DNA of 64,000 nt from Protonemura montana (GCA_947568835.1 OX387605.1:17674418-17738417); one strand, 5' to 3'; positions 36,000 to 48,722 are shown, numbered from the stretch's first letter. Program-made: numbers and translations. The notes: generated by a model not told the origin, from the sequence alone.

Positions 36000-38630
36000 T
36001 AAGCAAGACGAATGAAGTTGCTGTACTAACTTTCATCCCTCCAACCTCTCCCCGAACAGAACTGGTCATGTGTATAATGGTCACCCATCTAAAACCTGAC
36101 TTACCGCAGTGTTGCTTAACTTCGGTGATCTCTAATCTAATTGCAGTATTTACATGCCTAATTTCCATACCTTTTACCTACGAGTCAGTCTATTGTCTTG
36201 ATTTTTCCAGGGAGCAAAGTCGTGGTTTATTGATAGCTATCATGGAATTAATTGCCCCCCAAGCAATTTGTGTTAAATAAAGTTTAACATTATGGAAATC
36301 CGCGAGGAAACCTTCGAAATGTCCCTGGGGTGCCGGACGTCGAACGCCAAACGAGAGATTTGTGTCAATCCAATTGCAACGTGAATCACTTTTCACCGAT
36401 TTGCATAATGAAATGAGAAGAGAGAGCGCCACGGTTACAACAAGATTATCCGGGTAAAGCTCTGTGGAAATTATTCGATGAGCTGACTGGCTACAGGTAT
36501 TGGTGAAATTATTTCGAATTTTGTTAATAATTTCAGGAAATTTTCCATCGTTGGTAGTTTCACTTGTTGTCTATAGAATGTCAGTACATTTAAAACTGTC
36601 TCAGCAAATGGATTGCTTACCATTTATCAAAAGCAATACAAACCGCAGAGCTAAAGTTAAAACAATGTTTGTTTATGCAAGCATGATTTAGTAATATTCC
36701 CGGAACAGTCATCTTCATTTCGCATCCTTGATGTTTATTGAGGCGCTCGTGAGGAGTATAGGAAAAGTGGTCCATATCTTAGAGAGTGCCCCAAGCTTTC
36801 AAAAAGTCCCCTAGTATATGACTCGCGGGAGCAATCGTTCTAAGGACCTCGGAAACCATAGGGCCGCCTCGCCCCTGCTCACACCGTACGCTCTTCAACT
36901 TTTATTTGAATTGGTCAACATTTAGGTCAGCAAAAGTCAACAATCATGCTGACAAAAAAAACTTTTCGCAAAATTTTATTCCTTCTTTTCTTGGAAAATA
37001 AACGAGTCCCCCACAGGCCCAAGGCGCTAAAGTTATCCTTCAATGCACACAAATAGATGAAATTTGAGTTTAAGCCAGAAACTTTTACAACTTTGATGCG
37101 ATATGAACAATAACATGAAATCGGCGACCACCAGTGATATGATTACTCATTGATGCAAGCCTTGCTATACCTTTAACCTCAATAAATGATCTTCGTGATA
37201 TAAAAACGCTCCTCGTAACCTACTTCTACAGAATTATATCATTACAAAGCACGTGATTACTCCAAAAACAACGAAGCGCTTCTTTTTGGGCAATACATAA
37301 TAATCCCTTGACCCACCACTACCAGATAAAATACTAGTACCGAAAGCTTTTATCTTTGATTTCGTGTGCCCCCAAGTGGGTGGATTATTTTAGATGGGGA
37401 TGAAAATGGGCTGGTTTTGACACAAGAATTATTTAAGGGTTGATTTATTCTAAGAGTCCCTCCTCCCTTCGATGTTATAAGGCGGTCCTGGCTGCCGACT
37501 AGAGATGTCAGTTACAAGCTTTCAGACCGGCTCGCAGCGCCATGGCTTCACGCTTCCAAAGGGGAATAAATGGGTACATTTACACTCTCTATCCTCGTTT
37601 ACAGAAAACATTACCACGACGGAATGAGCCAAGTTCGAACACTTGCCATTGGATTTCTAATGTATACCTACCCGAGTTTAAGTAAAAACACGTTTTCAAA
37701 CTATTTTGAGCCCGTTGATACCTTCTCAAATATTCAATTTTACGTATCTTTCTGTAAGTGACAGAGGCACGACTTGCTCTAAAAAGTTTTCCGATTTCGT
37801 TTCGTTGAAAGTTAGTTTTATCGATATCAAATTCAGCATGGCCGTCAGTTCCATCAGCCTGTCCTCCACTAAGTAGTAACGGTTGTCTGATGATGTCTTT
37901 AAGACACCATCTAAGCGTAACGTGGCAAAAAGTGTGACAAATAACAAGTTGTTTAACTACAGATATAGCAAAGCCATTTGGAGCTTAAGAGGTCGAAGAC
38001 GGCAAAATAACGCTAGGGTGCAAAGGTCTCACCCCCGATGAGGACATGAATCTGATAACTCTATTAGCGAGAAGAAAACAAAATGTCAGAATCAATTTGC
38101 TCGACAGATAAACAATGTTCTTGCCGTGAAGGCGCAAGATCCTCACGCGCTCCCCTGCCCGCGTTCTCCGCGCGTGTGTTTCGAAAACTTTTCCGATATC
38201 TTTGTTATATTATTCTGTCTCAACTTTTCCAAACAATAATTCAAGTTTTTATTCGCTTTCTTTTCAGATGAAGGGCAGCAAAATTTTATGGTTCATAACT
38301 AATAGTGTTTTATTCCTCAAGTTATAAGACATCGAATGTGCATGCCATTAAAAACCGGAAATAGTGCATTAGTCTACCCTAAAGTTAAAATATTTCTTAC
38401 AAAAAAAGTCACTTTATTATGGGTATTTTTCTTTGGATTTGAATAACGAATAAAAATTGCCTTTCCCTTATTGTACAGAAAGGCGAGTGATTTTTCCAGC
38501 ACGTTCGAGCTATACCACTTACTCTTAAACTAAAATGTACTTACAGCTGAAAAACTTATTCCAGTAAAACCCGCTCGGCTATAATCTACAAGAAACATCC
38601 CGGTAATCAAGTTAGCACGGTAGAAAAGGG
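36000..38630. other. No recognised gene
   Basis: The plus frame 35996-36280 follows the repeat and is hydrophobic but unrecognised. The rest is AT-rich and holds only chance frames. Confidence 0.5.
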
Positions 38631-38644
38631 GCACGCGTTATAAG

Positions 38645-38962
38645 CTAAAGGGGTTGACCGTCAAGTATACTAGGAATCACTTCCAGTGTCGTGCCAGAAA
38701 AGTGTTTGCCGTGGTATGCGTCTAGTATCGGTTCGTGAGCGCCTATCGAAGCCCCGGGCTGCAAATACAATACGTCATTTCCTGTTGTGGCGCCGGAGCT
38801 ATTAGCTGCCGAGTGGCGCTTAGGGCGTCGCGCGTAAAAAGCAGACGCCACACACCCGACGAACACTCGCAGCGTCGACCCATGGGTAACTACTTGCCAC
38901 CGACGCCTGCCGACGCCAGCCGTGTCAATAGCGCCTCTGGGCTTTTTTCGCTTTTTACTCAA
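38645..38962 (-). CDS. GC-rich open frame, about 105 codons, unrecognised
   Basis: A minus-strand frame starts with a basic KKRKKPRG stretch and ends IPSILDGQPL. An overlapping plus frame (38735-39037) is also open. The CpG-rich composition lowers stop frequency in all frames, so the length is weak evidence. No domain is recognised. Confidence 0.12.
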   Translation of the reverse strand: MSKKRKKPRGAIDTAGVGRRRWQVVTHGSTLRVFVGCVASAFYARRPKRHSAANSSGATTGNDVLYLQPGASIGAHEPILDAYHGKHFSGTTLEVIPSILDGQPL

Positions 38963-39116
38963 AAGCCGGATAGTAAAAGGAGAACAGCATTTGGCAGAAG
39001 TACGTATCTAGCTACACTCAAAGGCAAAATCGCATAAAGAACGGAACAGACCACGATTTTTTTTAATGGTAAATCCATTCCCAAAAAAAGGAGACCACTT
39101 GGAGGAGTTGCATTTT

Positions 39117-39689
39117 CTAGTCCCATTCCAATATTCGCATGCAGGTTCTGGTTAACCAATCACCTCTAGGGAAATGAGTTAAGGCTATCAAAAAGAGTGT
39201 CAAACAATTTCCACTCCGACCCCGCATAGTCTGGTTACTTTCCCATCTCTTTACCCGCGAGGGTTGCAATATTAACAGGTATCTGGTTAAAGCAAAGTTC
39301 TTTTCAAAAGAAAGCCTATAACCGTTACCCACGATGCGGCACTTTGCAGTTGCTTTCGGTGTTCTGTTTACACATAAAGAGAAATGCGCCCTCGTCGAAG
39401 ACACGACGGCAAGCCCAGTGGACGCGCACGGCGATGGGAAGGAAAGTATACACAGACGACGCCGGCGTCGACGGCGTCGCGTCGTGGGATTGGCGTGAAC
39501 AAAAGGAAAGAGAAAAGGATGGAGGTGAAGGGTTGCAAAAACCGAGAGCTCTGTCGGGGAAAATTGAATCGTGCGCAAACATCGCCATTCCGATGTAAAT
39601 GAGTAGCTGGGAGTGCGATTATGGCGATGCCAGGGGATGATTGGACGGGGGTATACGGGCGTTGGGGGTGCTAAGGTGCGTAGGTGCAA
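39117..39689 (-). CDS. Longest open frame (190 codons), probably not a gene
   Basis: This minus-strand frame is the longest in the window. It includes a run of eight arginines encoded by the minisatellite at 39455-39482, and proline/serine/histidine-rich low-complexity sequence. Two plus-strand frames overlap it. Composition explains the openness, and no conserved domain, signal peptide or exon boundary is evident. It could be a fortuitous frame through a GC-rich island. Confidence 0.12.
   Translation of the reverse strand: MHLRTLAPPTPVYPRPIIPWHRHNRTPSYSFTSEWRCLRTIQFSPTELSVFATLHLHPFLFPFVHANPTTRRRRRRRRLCILSFPSPCASTGLAVVSSTRAHFSLCVNRTPKATAKCRIVGNGYRLSFEKNFALTRYLLILQPSRVKRWESNQTMRGRSGNCLTLFLIALTHFPRGDWLTRTCMRILEWD
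39463..39479. repeat. GTCGAC-type GC minisatellite, shared 17-mer
   Basis: CGGCGTCGACGGCGTCG is repeated exactly at 48704-48720. A related GCGTCGACGTCGACGC palindrome lies at 57384-57399. Confidence 0.7.
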
Positions 39690-39719
39690 ATGCCAGACAG
39701 AAAGAGTAGAATGCTAGGC

Positions 39720-41160
39720 GGGGTGTCATTAGGTGATAATATGAAATTTGGGAGTCCTTTAAAGATGTACATTCTAGGAGGGGGCTGTCACATCTATATG
39801 CTAATGACGGTATCTGTCGATTTGACTCTTTTTAAGGTCCCCAAGCGGGCATAAATATAGGACATGTTTGGAAGAATACTTTTGTGACCTAGATTTCCTC
39901 GACGTTTTTATAGCAGTGGAAAACTGAAATGCAACTTAGGCGAAGACTTATTGATGAAAGAAAAGCAGTACTTTTTTTTAATACAAAACACTGAGTTCAC
40001 TTTTAAAATATTAATACATTGTAGATATTTATACGCCATCGAAAACAGGACATCCCTAGACAAATACTATTCTCCTGAATTGAAACATAAATTTTTTTAG
40101 AGAGTCATTATCTCGTAATTTGTTTTGTAACTTTCTGTCTTAAGACATTTGAAATCATTAAGAGCGCCGCGTTTCGTTCGTCTCCCAGTGCGCGTCATCA
40201 ATGTGACGAGAAGATAATTAACTTGCCGCGTCACGCCGGAGATATCAGACAAAAAAAGCACGCCGCCAGTTTAGTTATATTCCTGAAAGTATAATGGATT
40301 CCTCTTTTTGCCGACGAGGGAAACACACTGCTCAATTTGTTTTTGTCACGAATTCGGATTGTTTGGCGACGACGTTTATCATCAGCCATGTGCCTTTTTT
40401 TGGTCGGTACGACATGAGGAATTACTTTCTAACAAGTAAAACTTTAAGTACCGTTTTGTCATTCAAGAATACGAGAAGAATTTTAAATTATGACGCAATC
40501 GTTTTCAAAACTGTATACTTTTTGAAACTTAACTCTTGGGGCCATTGTTGATTTCAGACATTCTTTGTCACAGGTACGTTGAAAGATTACTAAAACCGCT
40601 GCGATTACTAAAATCGCGCTATCACAGCGCTTATGCCAAGCTGTCTTCGCGGAAAATGGCCTCAAAAATGGAGGAGAGTCACCGTCATTTCGAGTGTTTC
40701 GAAATTCGATTTTGTTTTTTCTCGCAGATTACTCACATTTGAAACTGGTTTTGTGCTCAATTGACCTGTATTTATGCCAACCTCAACGATTGGCAAATCT
40801 TTATCTATATTTTGAATAGTAATTATTTCATTTTAGAGGTTTGTTCAAAAGGACGCCACCGGGTGCCACCTACCATTACCACATGTTGCCAGCTCGTTTG
40901 CTCAGCACAAAGTTTAAAATAAACTCTGGTTATCTGACTACACCTAAACACTCAATGCTCTAACCAAAACTTTATAACAAATAGATATTATCATAGAGAA
41001 AATGGTAAGAAGCTACCGGTGTTTTATTAAAATGAATGTGAGGACCGCTTAGCACTTCCTTTCGCGGGAATTTCTCAGGCTAACCTCTCCAATTTCAGTT
41101 TCCAACTTTAAATTCCTTGTGGTCTTTATATAAAGATCCATCCTATTTCTTATTGCATTT
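39720..41160. other. No recognised gene
   Basis: An 85-codon ATG frame at 40294-40551 is unrecognised. It is followed by a TTTCAG acceptor and a CAG|GTACGT donor only 16 nt apart (40556-40571). GATTACTAAAA is duplicated with an 18-bp period at 40586 and 40604. Confidence 0.45.
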
Positions 41161-41207
41161 GTAAGGTGTTGAGATTTAGTTTAAGTACGAGACGGCTCTT
41201 TGCAAGG

Positions 41208-41291
41208 TTTCCCTCATGTGGGAAAACTTTAGGGCTTCGGTGTTCGAAACTCAATAGGCAGAATCTCACTGGAGAAAATACATTGTGCCAC
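41208..41291 (+). pseudogene. Possible decayed C2H2 zinc-finger fragment
   Basis: One open frame reads FPSCGKTLGLRCSKLNRQ followed by NLTGENTLCHF. The order C-G-K-T, S-K-L-x-R and then T-G-E resembles a C2H2 finger and its TGEKP linker. The first cysteine and both histidines of the finger are missing or replaced (Q where H is expected), so it could not bind zinc as a standard finger. It could be a remnant of a zinc-finger gene or transposon, or chance. Confidence 0.25.
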
Positions 41292-41549
41292 TTCTCTCTG
41301 TCGTCGCAACACGAGGAGAAGCACCGACTGAGTGCAAAGAAAAATTGTCACCACAGTGAGCGACTCAATCCGTGAAACTTTCATACAAGTTTTTTTCAAC
41401 CATTTTTTTAACCGGTACAATTAGAGAAAGTAATCGAATAGGGCAGCATGTCAAAAGTTTTGTACAGATGGATCTGACAATGGCAGCTATTTCGCCACAT
41501 GATAAATGAGATAAATTCTTTAAGAATAATGCCAGGCGGACAAAAAAAA

Positions 41550-41568
41550 ACCCTGCAGCCAGCAGGGT
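41550..41568. other. 7-bp perfect-stem hairpin
   Basis: ACCCTGC and GCAGGGT pair around AGCCA, right after an A-run. Confidence 0.55.
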
Positions 41569-41900
41569 ATCAAAAGAATATTCTTTTTGCCGTGTATCGA
41601 TGCGATTTCGATAAATTCACTTTGATTTAGATTTCGGAAATAGTTTCTGATTATATAGTGTAGTAATTGGCAAATGTATCCGGTTATTTCATCAATCATC
41701 CCGGCTTCGCCTAGAATGCCGATGAACTTTTATTCAGTCCGAATGCGTAGCTCGCAGTAAATCAAAAATGTCACGGATTTTGAACAACAACGCGATTCAA
41801 TATCACGACTAGCAACTACAAATCAACTGGCTATTAAATAATTGGGACGTGGAATGCAAGTGCATTAACTAGGATAACGAATCGTGCTCTCGAAAGTGTG

Positions 41901-41962
41901 CACAACTACTTTCAAAAGTGGTAAGAGCTAAGTGAATGAAAGAGCTCTCTCCAGTAGTTGTG
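41901..41962. other. 62-nt foldback with nested stems
   Basis: CACAACTACT (41901-41910) and AGTAGTTGTG (41953-41962) are perfect 10-bp inverted arms. Inside them AGAGCT (41924-41929) pairs with AGCTCT (41943-41948). The length resembles a microRNA precursor, but the pairing is interrupted by an unequal internal loop of 13 and 4 nt. It matches no mature microRNA I recall. Confidence 0.4.
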
Positions 41963-41969
41963 TGATTTT

Positions 41970-42600
41970 GTTGTGAGATATCATAGCACAGAGTAGTTGT
42001 TCTGTCATGTTCCTCAAAATCAAATGAGAAGATCATCAGCTATGTAATTGCCAACAAAATAAAATAAGACAAGCATCTCATTTTACACTAAGAAAGAAAC
42101 CAACCAGAAACGTTCTTGTCCTTGCAGTTATTACTGAACAAAAAATGGAGTTCCCTTCAGGTCCTAATTTAAAAAATTGTGCAATTCTTCAAGTAGGTAC
42201 GCAGTTAAAACCAAGCTTAGAGTTTGTTTATAGCTAAATAGTGCTGATGTTCATCATTCTTTTTGACCGAAGCCCCATGCCGAGAAATATAGGTTTCTAA
42301 ATCCAGGAGCCCAAAAGGACCAATCAAAAAATGTAACTAGTGAATCACTTCGGAGCCCTTTAGCTCAACTTTCCGTTGTCAAAATCATCGATTACTTCCA
42401 AACAAGTTCCGTACGCGACACGTTGCAACATAAAAAATGGATGCTTTCATGTCGTCACAATGCCCACATCGAGCGGTGCAGCACAATTGCCGCCTCCGTT
42501 ACGGTTATTATTTTAGAGTGGCCATCGCGCTAGCCACGCAATTTCGCGACTGCCCCGCGTTCGATGGAACTCAATCTCCAAATAATTAACCCCGTCAGGT
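41970..42600. other. No recognised gene
   Basis: AT-rich, then a GC-richer CpG patch from about 42440. ACCCCGTCAG|GTAAGC near 42597 looks like a strong splice donor, but no coding frame leads into it. Confidence 0.45.
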
Positions 42601-42611
42601 AAGCGAGGGGC

Positions 42612-42637
42612 GGCCGGGGCGACCGGGGCGACCGGCC
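42612..42637. repeat. Short GC repeat, CCGGGGCGA units
   Basis: CCGGGGCGA occurs twice in tandem and is bounded by GGCCGG and CCGGCC, giving a near-palindromic GC block. Confidence 0.6.
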
Positions 42638-42675
42638 AAACGGTTTATGCCATGTTTGCCTACACTCACGCAGCC

Positions 42676-42786
42676 ATGGCGTGGATGTCAGCCGCCCCCT
42701 GCGGCAAAAGCAGCTCTCGTGTACGCTCTCACCTAGAAGAAAACAGAAGAGAAACGGTGATATTATTTATAAATAATAAACAGTGA
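42676..42786 (+). CDS. Small ATG frame of 36 codons, hypothetical
   Basis: The start context CAGCCATGGCG is a near-ideal Kozak sequence. The frame opens MAWMSAAPCGKSSSRVRSHL and ends with TGA at 42784-42786. The first 16 codons are GC3-rich and the last 12 AT-rich. It could be a real first exon whose donor I miss, or chance. No family is recognised. Confidence 0.13.
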   Translation: MAWMSAAPCGKSSSRVRSHLEENRRETVILFINNKQ

Positions 42787-45700
42787 TGGCACGAGAGGTT
42801 AACAGAAACAAGATTACTAAAAAAAGCTTTCTTTTTACAGGAAAAACACCGAGGAAATGTACAGCAATTAAAAAAGTTTACTATAAGCAATCAATTTTCT
42901 AGGCTACCCGCCAAAAAAGAATGTTCTGTTTCGTGCTAAGAAAGAAACGCACTTGGGGTTTTCATAGAGAATACTAAATTCGCTTCTAGCTCGCCCACGA
43001 ATTAATTTATTTCTCGTTTTACAACTCCAAAATGGAATTACCCGGACTTTTATTTTTTGCTCTGGGTGCAATTAAAAATAGCAATACAAGCGTGAAACCT
43101 GGGGATGGCTTGTTTGCGGAGACCTAACGCACAGAAGACGTTAGCAGCTGCACACCCTGCGTCAGGGTTTGGACAAGAACGCCAAGTTGAGGACGATATT
43201 TAATCAATTCGTGTAGGTAAACGCTCACGTACGGTGATTTCATTTGTTTGCTGTGAAATCGCGCGATAGCTATTTGGCGATACTGTTTAATTGATTACAG
43301 CGATTTAATGAAAAAGCAAATATTAATTGATTTAATCCAAAATTCCTCGCTATGCATTTTGTGATATCAGAAGATCGGTATATAGTACCTACCTATGTAT
43401 GTACGGGCCTTTTACGAAGACACTAATTATCCGAAATCTGATTTACGTTCAGCATTAAAAGTTATTAATTACTCTTTTGCACCCCCGTCCCGGAAGCGAT
43501 AAATAATCAACGTTTAATTCATTCTTCTCGGGCGCCCGCAACCGATTGGCCACTTGGAATATTACGGCAATTATTCACGTTGTTTCGCACACTCCGACGG
43601 TCTCGGTGCGTCGAACGTGCATGCCATTGTTTGCAAGATAAGACTCGGCACAATTCTTCATCTTGCCTCTCCTCGTCATACCCTCAGACAGACGCTTAAT
43701 TATTTTCAAATGTGATAGCGACCATGTGCGTGTGCATCGTTTCATTGTTTTCCCAGCACCGAGCCATCACTCGCCGGCATTCTGCCGGCTAGTACGAAAA
43801 CAGATTCATGTCAGCGATCCTTATGAGATGAAACACTCATTTTCAAGGATAAGAACCACTAGAAAAAATAGCAAATCACAGGGCTGTCTGGCTCCATTAA
43901 CCTATAAAAAACTTACAGGGAAATGTCGCACGACTGTGTGGCGGCCATTTCTTCTGCTCCTCCAAACCCAGAAAATACTTAAAAACTTGAAATCACTTTC
44001 CCATGGAGAGAAAAAATCAAGAAACGGCAAGACTCGATATCATTAGCAATACAAAAATTTGAATCGACAACAGCGAGGGCGATATTTTTAAGCACATGGC
44101 TCATTAACTCCGCCTACTTTATTTTAATTGGGATTCCTGGATCGAATTCGCACACTTTTAAAACATGAAAGGTAATTAATGGAAGTTTAAAAAACAAATT
44201 AAACAGTGCGAATGGTATACCCACTAAAAACGGTTCGCCAATCGTAAGGCCCGGAAAACGGAAATGGTTGCGAACGCGATGGTTTAAAAGATTGCTTTTT
44301 GACCATCACGTTAGTAAAGGGTTAAAGCTTGCTCGCAACTAATGAGTGGTGGAAACGCTGTGAGCACGGGACCAGAAGCAGTGGGCTCCGGCACACGGTT
44401 GTCTCTGCACAGAGATTGATCGTCCCTAGCGCCTCCGCCCAGTGCTAGGCAAGGTCCGGGCTCACACGGACCTGACCGACGCGGTCCCACCAAGCCGACG
44501 GGACGCGATTTAGGAATGTCGTAATAACGTAATAAGTGAATGTCTGTTAAACGCAGTGTACGGCAAAGCAATTTTAAAACTCACCGTCGAATAAACGTCG
44601 AATTTGTCGGCTGTGAATTGATTGAATAAGGAATATATTTTTCATTGAAATGTTTAACCATTGCGTCACTGAATCGCTGAACTAAACTAATTGAACTGAC
44701 GAGATTTCGATTATGCCTGTTGAATTCTTTTATAATCTGCGAGTCATAGAGTGGATAATGATTATTTTATTAGTCGACGCTTTTAAAATATTATCTGGTC
44801 AAAGGTGATGTTGTGAATTTGAAAATAGAAGGTATCACGTGGCCATTGCTGTCGTGCCCGAAGGTATGTCGGTGGGACGACGTGAAACCCGCAACATCAA
44901 ACCCTTCACTTACCCTAGCGCTAGTTCTTTGGCTAATGCAATTCAGCCACGCTTAACCCTATAACGCAAGTCCACTCAATTGATGGCTAATGGATTCTCT
45001 TCAGATCCAATTGCCCGAGGACGAACTCCAATTGAGATGAAGCAATTTCAAGCAAATTAGGTGTGGATCGATGACTTGTACGAGGACACGACCTTATATC
45101 AAAGATGGGCAAAACAATCAGGGTCACAAGGCACGCACTTAAAATGGCATACATGCCGGTTTCGTACGCGTGCTACAAGTCTTGATTGTCTAGCTGTTAC
45201 GTGCCACTGGATTAAATTCATTTCAATCGGATAGTTTCGATGGACCACTGTTCACTTTAATTCATTTTGTGTCACCGCTTGACTGGTAATTGAAGGTCCA
45301 CTTACTTAATTGAACCCGAATGTACCATACACTTTTGCAAAGTATGTCGTTGAGTTGTCAACCTTTTGTGAGCTCGTTCGCTTTCATACGAATTGAGTAA
45401 TTGATTTACCTCGAACACGTTTGATTTCGGATCGACAACCAAAGCGGAGGTAAAATGGATTCACAAAACACCTTCGGCTTGCCTCATCTCAACTCGATTC
45501 TTCTATCGGCGCGACTCTATCGCCTCGCTGTTCACAACAATCATCTTTTATCTCCAAGCAAACGCAAACTTCGTACGACGTGAGCAAGCATTCGTTATCA
45601 TTTTTTCTGACAATCCTTTTCAATCTTACTGATCTTCGCATGGCTGTATCTATACACCATTATCAACTCTTTCAACTTTCACTTGATGTTTTATCTGTTT

Positions 45701-46050
45701 GTTTTGCATGCGTGGTTTGGTGAGGAAGGGGGGGTGGGGATGTATAGGTTTTTGGGGTAGAGCTAGAATGAAACGGGACTGTTTGGCCCACCCCCCAACG
45801 GAGTTACGGTGGTGCAAGAACAAAGAAAGAAATGATAAAGAAACAGATGAAAATTGCAATGCCACGGGTAAATCGAGGATATGGAAAGAGGAACGATGCT
45901 GGGATGAAATTGCTTCGGAACGTATTTTTTCATACAAAATAGGTAAACCTTTCACATTTGCCTTCAGTGCATGTTTTTTTTCCTGTAAATGATCATTTTC
46001 GTCTCTGGAATTTGAAGTTTGCCACGAAAAACACTATTTGGATTGATCTC

Positions 46051-46069
46051 GAGAGAGAGAGAGAGAGAG
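46051..46069. repeat. (GA)n microsatellite
   Basis: About nine GA units following TGATCTC. Confidence 0.9.
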
Positions 46070-48465
46070 CAAACCTCTATAGGTGATCGAAGCGAGATAT
46101 TCGTGTTCAAAAGCGAAAGACAAAGGCGAAATCACACAACTCGTGAAGAGTAATGGAGGATAAGGAATAAAAGACTTACTCGGAAAAACTAGAGGCTTAG
46201 CGAGCATATTTACGAGGGTCAATTCATCTTGATTTCAATCTGATAGTTCAGTTTTTAAAAACCATTCTTTTTGGCAAAGCGAGCATTTATTCGTAAGCGG
46301 CGCTACCTTGCCACCTTCGAGATTGAAAAGAAATGTGGTAAGACGAATTATTTAGAAAGATATCGACCTGCTGAGTCAAAATCGCGTTGTTTTTTACCAT
46401 AAAACCTTTCATGTATGTTGAGAGTATGTGAAGGTACATTCTCTCCCATACCAATAACTACCTGAACATATTGTGCATTGTGTAACGACGTGGATTTGGG
46501 TATGATTTCAGTTTCCCATTAAATAGAGAAACTTCTACATTGTTATCGTAACGGACCTTCCCTGCCGACAAACACGGAGATACCATTATCCATCCAACGA
46601 CGTCTGGTAAAACCTCTAGCTAAAACAAAACAAGCCTGCTGTTATTATGTATGCTAGATATATATCATAACATTGTAACTATCGGTTATTGATACCAAAT
46701 CCCTTTGGGGCACCGAGTTGATCCCTCAAAGAACCAAGTCAATTTCACGGGCATTAACTTGCACATTCACATAACTGGGTCACTACCGTTATTTCGCAGT
46801 GTCATTAAAGTTTACGGCAAGATCACGTTGAAACAGACAACGACACGGTATACGACTATGAGCTAGTACGTCACATTTACCATTACAATTAAATTACAAA
46901 ATGAGTTATACCCGCCCATACGGTTTTTTTTATTGTGTTATCCTTTTCTACCCCACCCACTAAAACTGTAATACACAATGTTCTGTGGAATCCCGTGGGT
47001 AAGTCCTCAGCGGACTTCGAAGCTAGGCCTTGTGGGCTTCCCTTTGCAGCGATAACCCTCAGAAAATGGAAGTTGAAAGTAGACCACAGTAACACAGGAT
47101 CGGACTAAGGAAGATCCTCCATGTCAGTCTATAGCATTAGTTATGTCCCCTTTGAGACTGCCAAGGATATGCTTCGGGCATAAAGGAAACATCTTATACG
47201 TTAGATGTTGTGTAGAGTGAAGACAATTTTAAGTACCTACTGTCCATTGCTCAGGGAGCCATCAAAAAGGAAGCTAATAATGTAACTCAACCATATGGGG
47301 GTGATACCGTTTACAATGACAGTGGCTTCGTACGGGGGCCGTTAAACTGGTACGTGTAATCAAGTCGTGAGACGCTATAGGATATTGAAATTCCCCATTA
47401 AATTTGCGTCTCGCTTTTCTGGATAATTTTTTGCCCGGAATTGGGTCCCAGTAGAGCACAACTTTTCCGTAAACTGTACTCTCATGGTGAAAAACTCATA
47501 AGAAGCTATGGGGAAAAGAACCGAATAAACTTTCGAGTTTCAATCGTGATCATTATAATTTCTAATGATCAGATGTTCGGACTAATTTCTATTCATTAAA
47601 TCCCTTGAAAAGGCCGCTTTTTCACAAACGTTAAACTTATTCCTTTAAATTAGCCTCTTCATTTTTATTTCCTACCGGGTTAAACATAAGCTGGTCATAT
47701 TTAAAAAAGAAAATTTTTAATTGGTAGCGAAAAGAATTTTGGAAAACTTAAACCGCTGTAAAGTGAGCTACGTTTTGAACGAAGATGACACAAAATCTTT
47801 ACTGCGCTTCGTCTCGAACAGTAGCTTTTGGGTATTTACAGTTTCTGCAGATTGTATTAACTAGATAGGAAGTTCAGTTTAAACGGTGAAGCCATAAAAT
47901 CGAGTAGTTAAACAGATTTAACTGCCGTCATTTCTACTCGCACGCGGCAAGGCAACTAACTCGCATCATTTGAATAGAAAATGTCCCAGGAGGCGACCCA
48001 GTAAGTGAATGCACAATTTCACTTTCCAAGGAGATCCAGCTTATACGGCTGCCATTAGCTATTGTATTCCTGAAATGAATTCGTTGGAAACGTCTCAGGA
48101 AACGCAGGACGAACTGTAGCCCGCCATTTTCTTTTATATTCCATTAACCCTTAATAATCACACAGTCGCCGTTCGCAAACATCATACCATCGAGTTTACA
48201 GGTATAGTCAGAGGACCAGCGCTAACTTTAAACTTTCTGCTGAGGAAACAAGCCGGCAACACGTGGTAAATGTAAACACCACCCGATGGCGCTTGCGGTA
48301 CCGATACGACGGTGACTCCACCTAGTAGCATCCTCCAGTTTTGTCGGTAAAGTAGTCACTTGGCGGCCATTTTTCGCAGACAATTAAATATTAGCGGTGT
48401 GACAGTACGGTCATACAATCAAAAATGACGATGGTTTTTAAACGCAACGTTGCCAGGTTACCCAT

Positions 48466-48478
48466 GACACACACACAC
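48466..48478. repeat. (AC)n microsatellite
   Basis: About six AC units followed by irregular ACT/AAC trinucleotides. Confidence 0.75.
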
Positions 48479-48693
48479 TACTACACCACTAACAACAACA
48501 GCATCACACAAGCACACTGTGCGAAATAAGCAATGTTTCATCTTTACTAATTATGTAATTACGTCATAAATCTGTGCGTTAAGTAATGACAATATAAATT
48601 GCACTGACATGTGACAGAGCCGTTAACACTGTGTGCATACATCGCATTCCGTTTGAAGGGTCCGAACGCCGTTTGGCCCAGGCAGCGTCCATT

Positions 48694-48722
48694 GCGTCGG
48701 CGTCGGCGTCGACGGCGTCGAC
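48694..48722. repeat. CGTCGG/CGTCGA GC minisatellite
   Basis: CGTCGG-type hexamers repeat about five times and include the 17-mer also found at 39463-39479. The block makes both plus-strand frames here (48611-49081 and 48631-48852) open, giving arginine or serine/alanine runs. I do not call those frames genes. Confidence 0.7.

Larger units (their letters stand above)
42790..48600. other. No recognised gene
   Basis: Mostly AT-rich. The 127-codon plus frame at 43663-44046 and the GC patch at 44330-44530 (open on minus, 44311-44571) are unassigned. A CGCCGGCATTCTGCCGGC word gives a small hairpin near 43774-43791. A long purine/pyrimidine patch lies at 45720-45800. Confidence 0.5.

Noticed and set aside
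39117-39689. 190-codon minus-strand frame, the longest open frame
   Set aside because: It runs through a GC-rich minisatellite, has an eight-arginine run and is overlapped by open frames on the other strand. Composition explains it better than a gene.
41550-41568. Bacterial-type intrinsic terminator
   Set aside because: The hairpin is preceded by A-run but not followed by a U-tract, and no bacterial genes are present.
43920-43960. Recurrent GCCATTTT words as Polycomb/Pho sites
   Set aside because: The word occurs at several places but without clustering with other Polycomb-response motifs, and some copies lie inside dispersed repeats.
48283-48400. Third copy of the 21/34 kb repeat
   Set aside because: It shares GTGACTCCACC and GGCCATTTTTC words in similar order, but I could not align the remainder.
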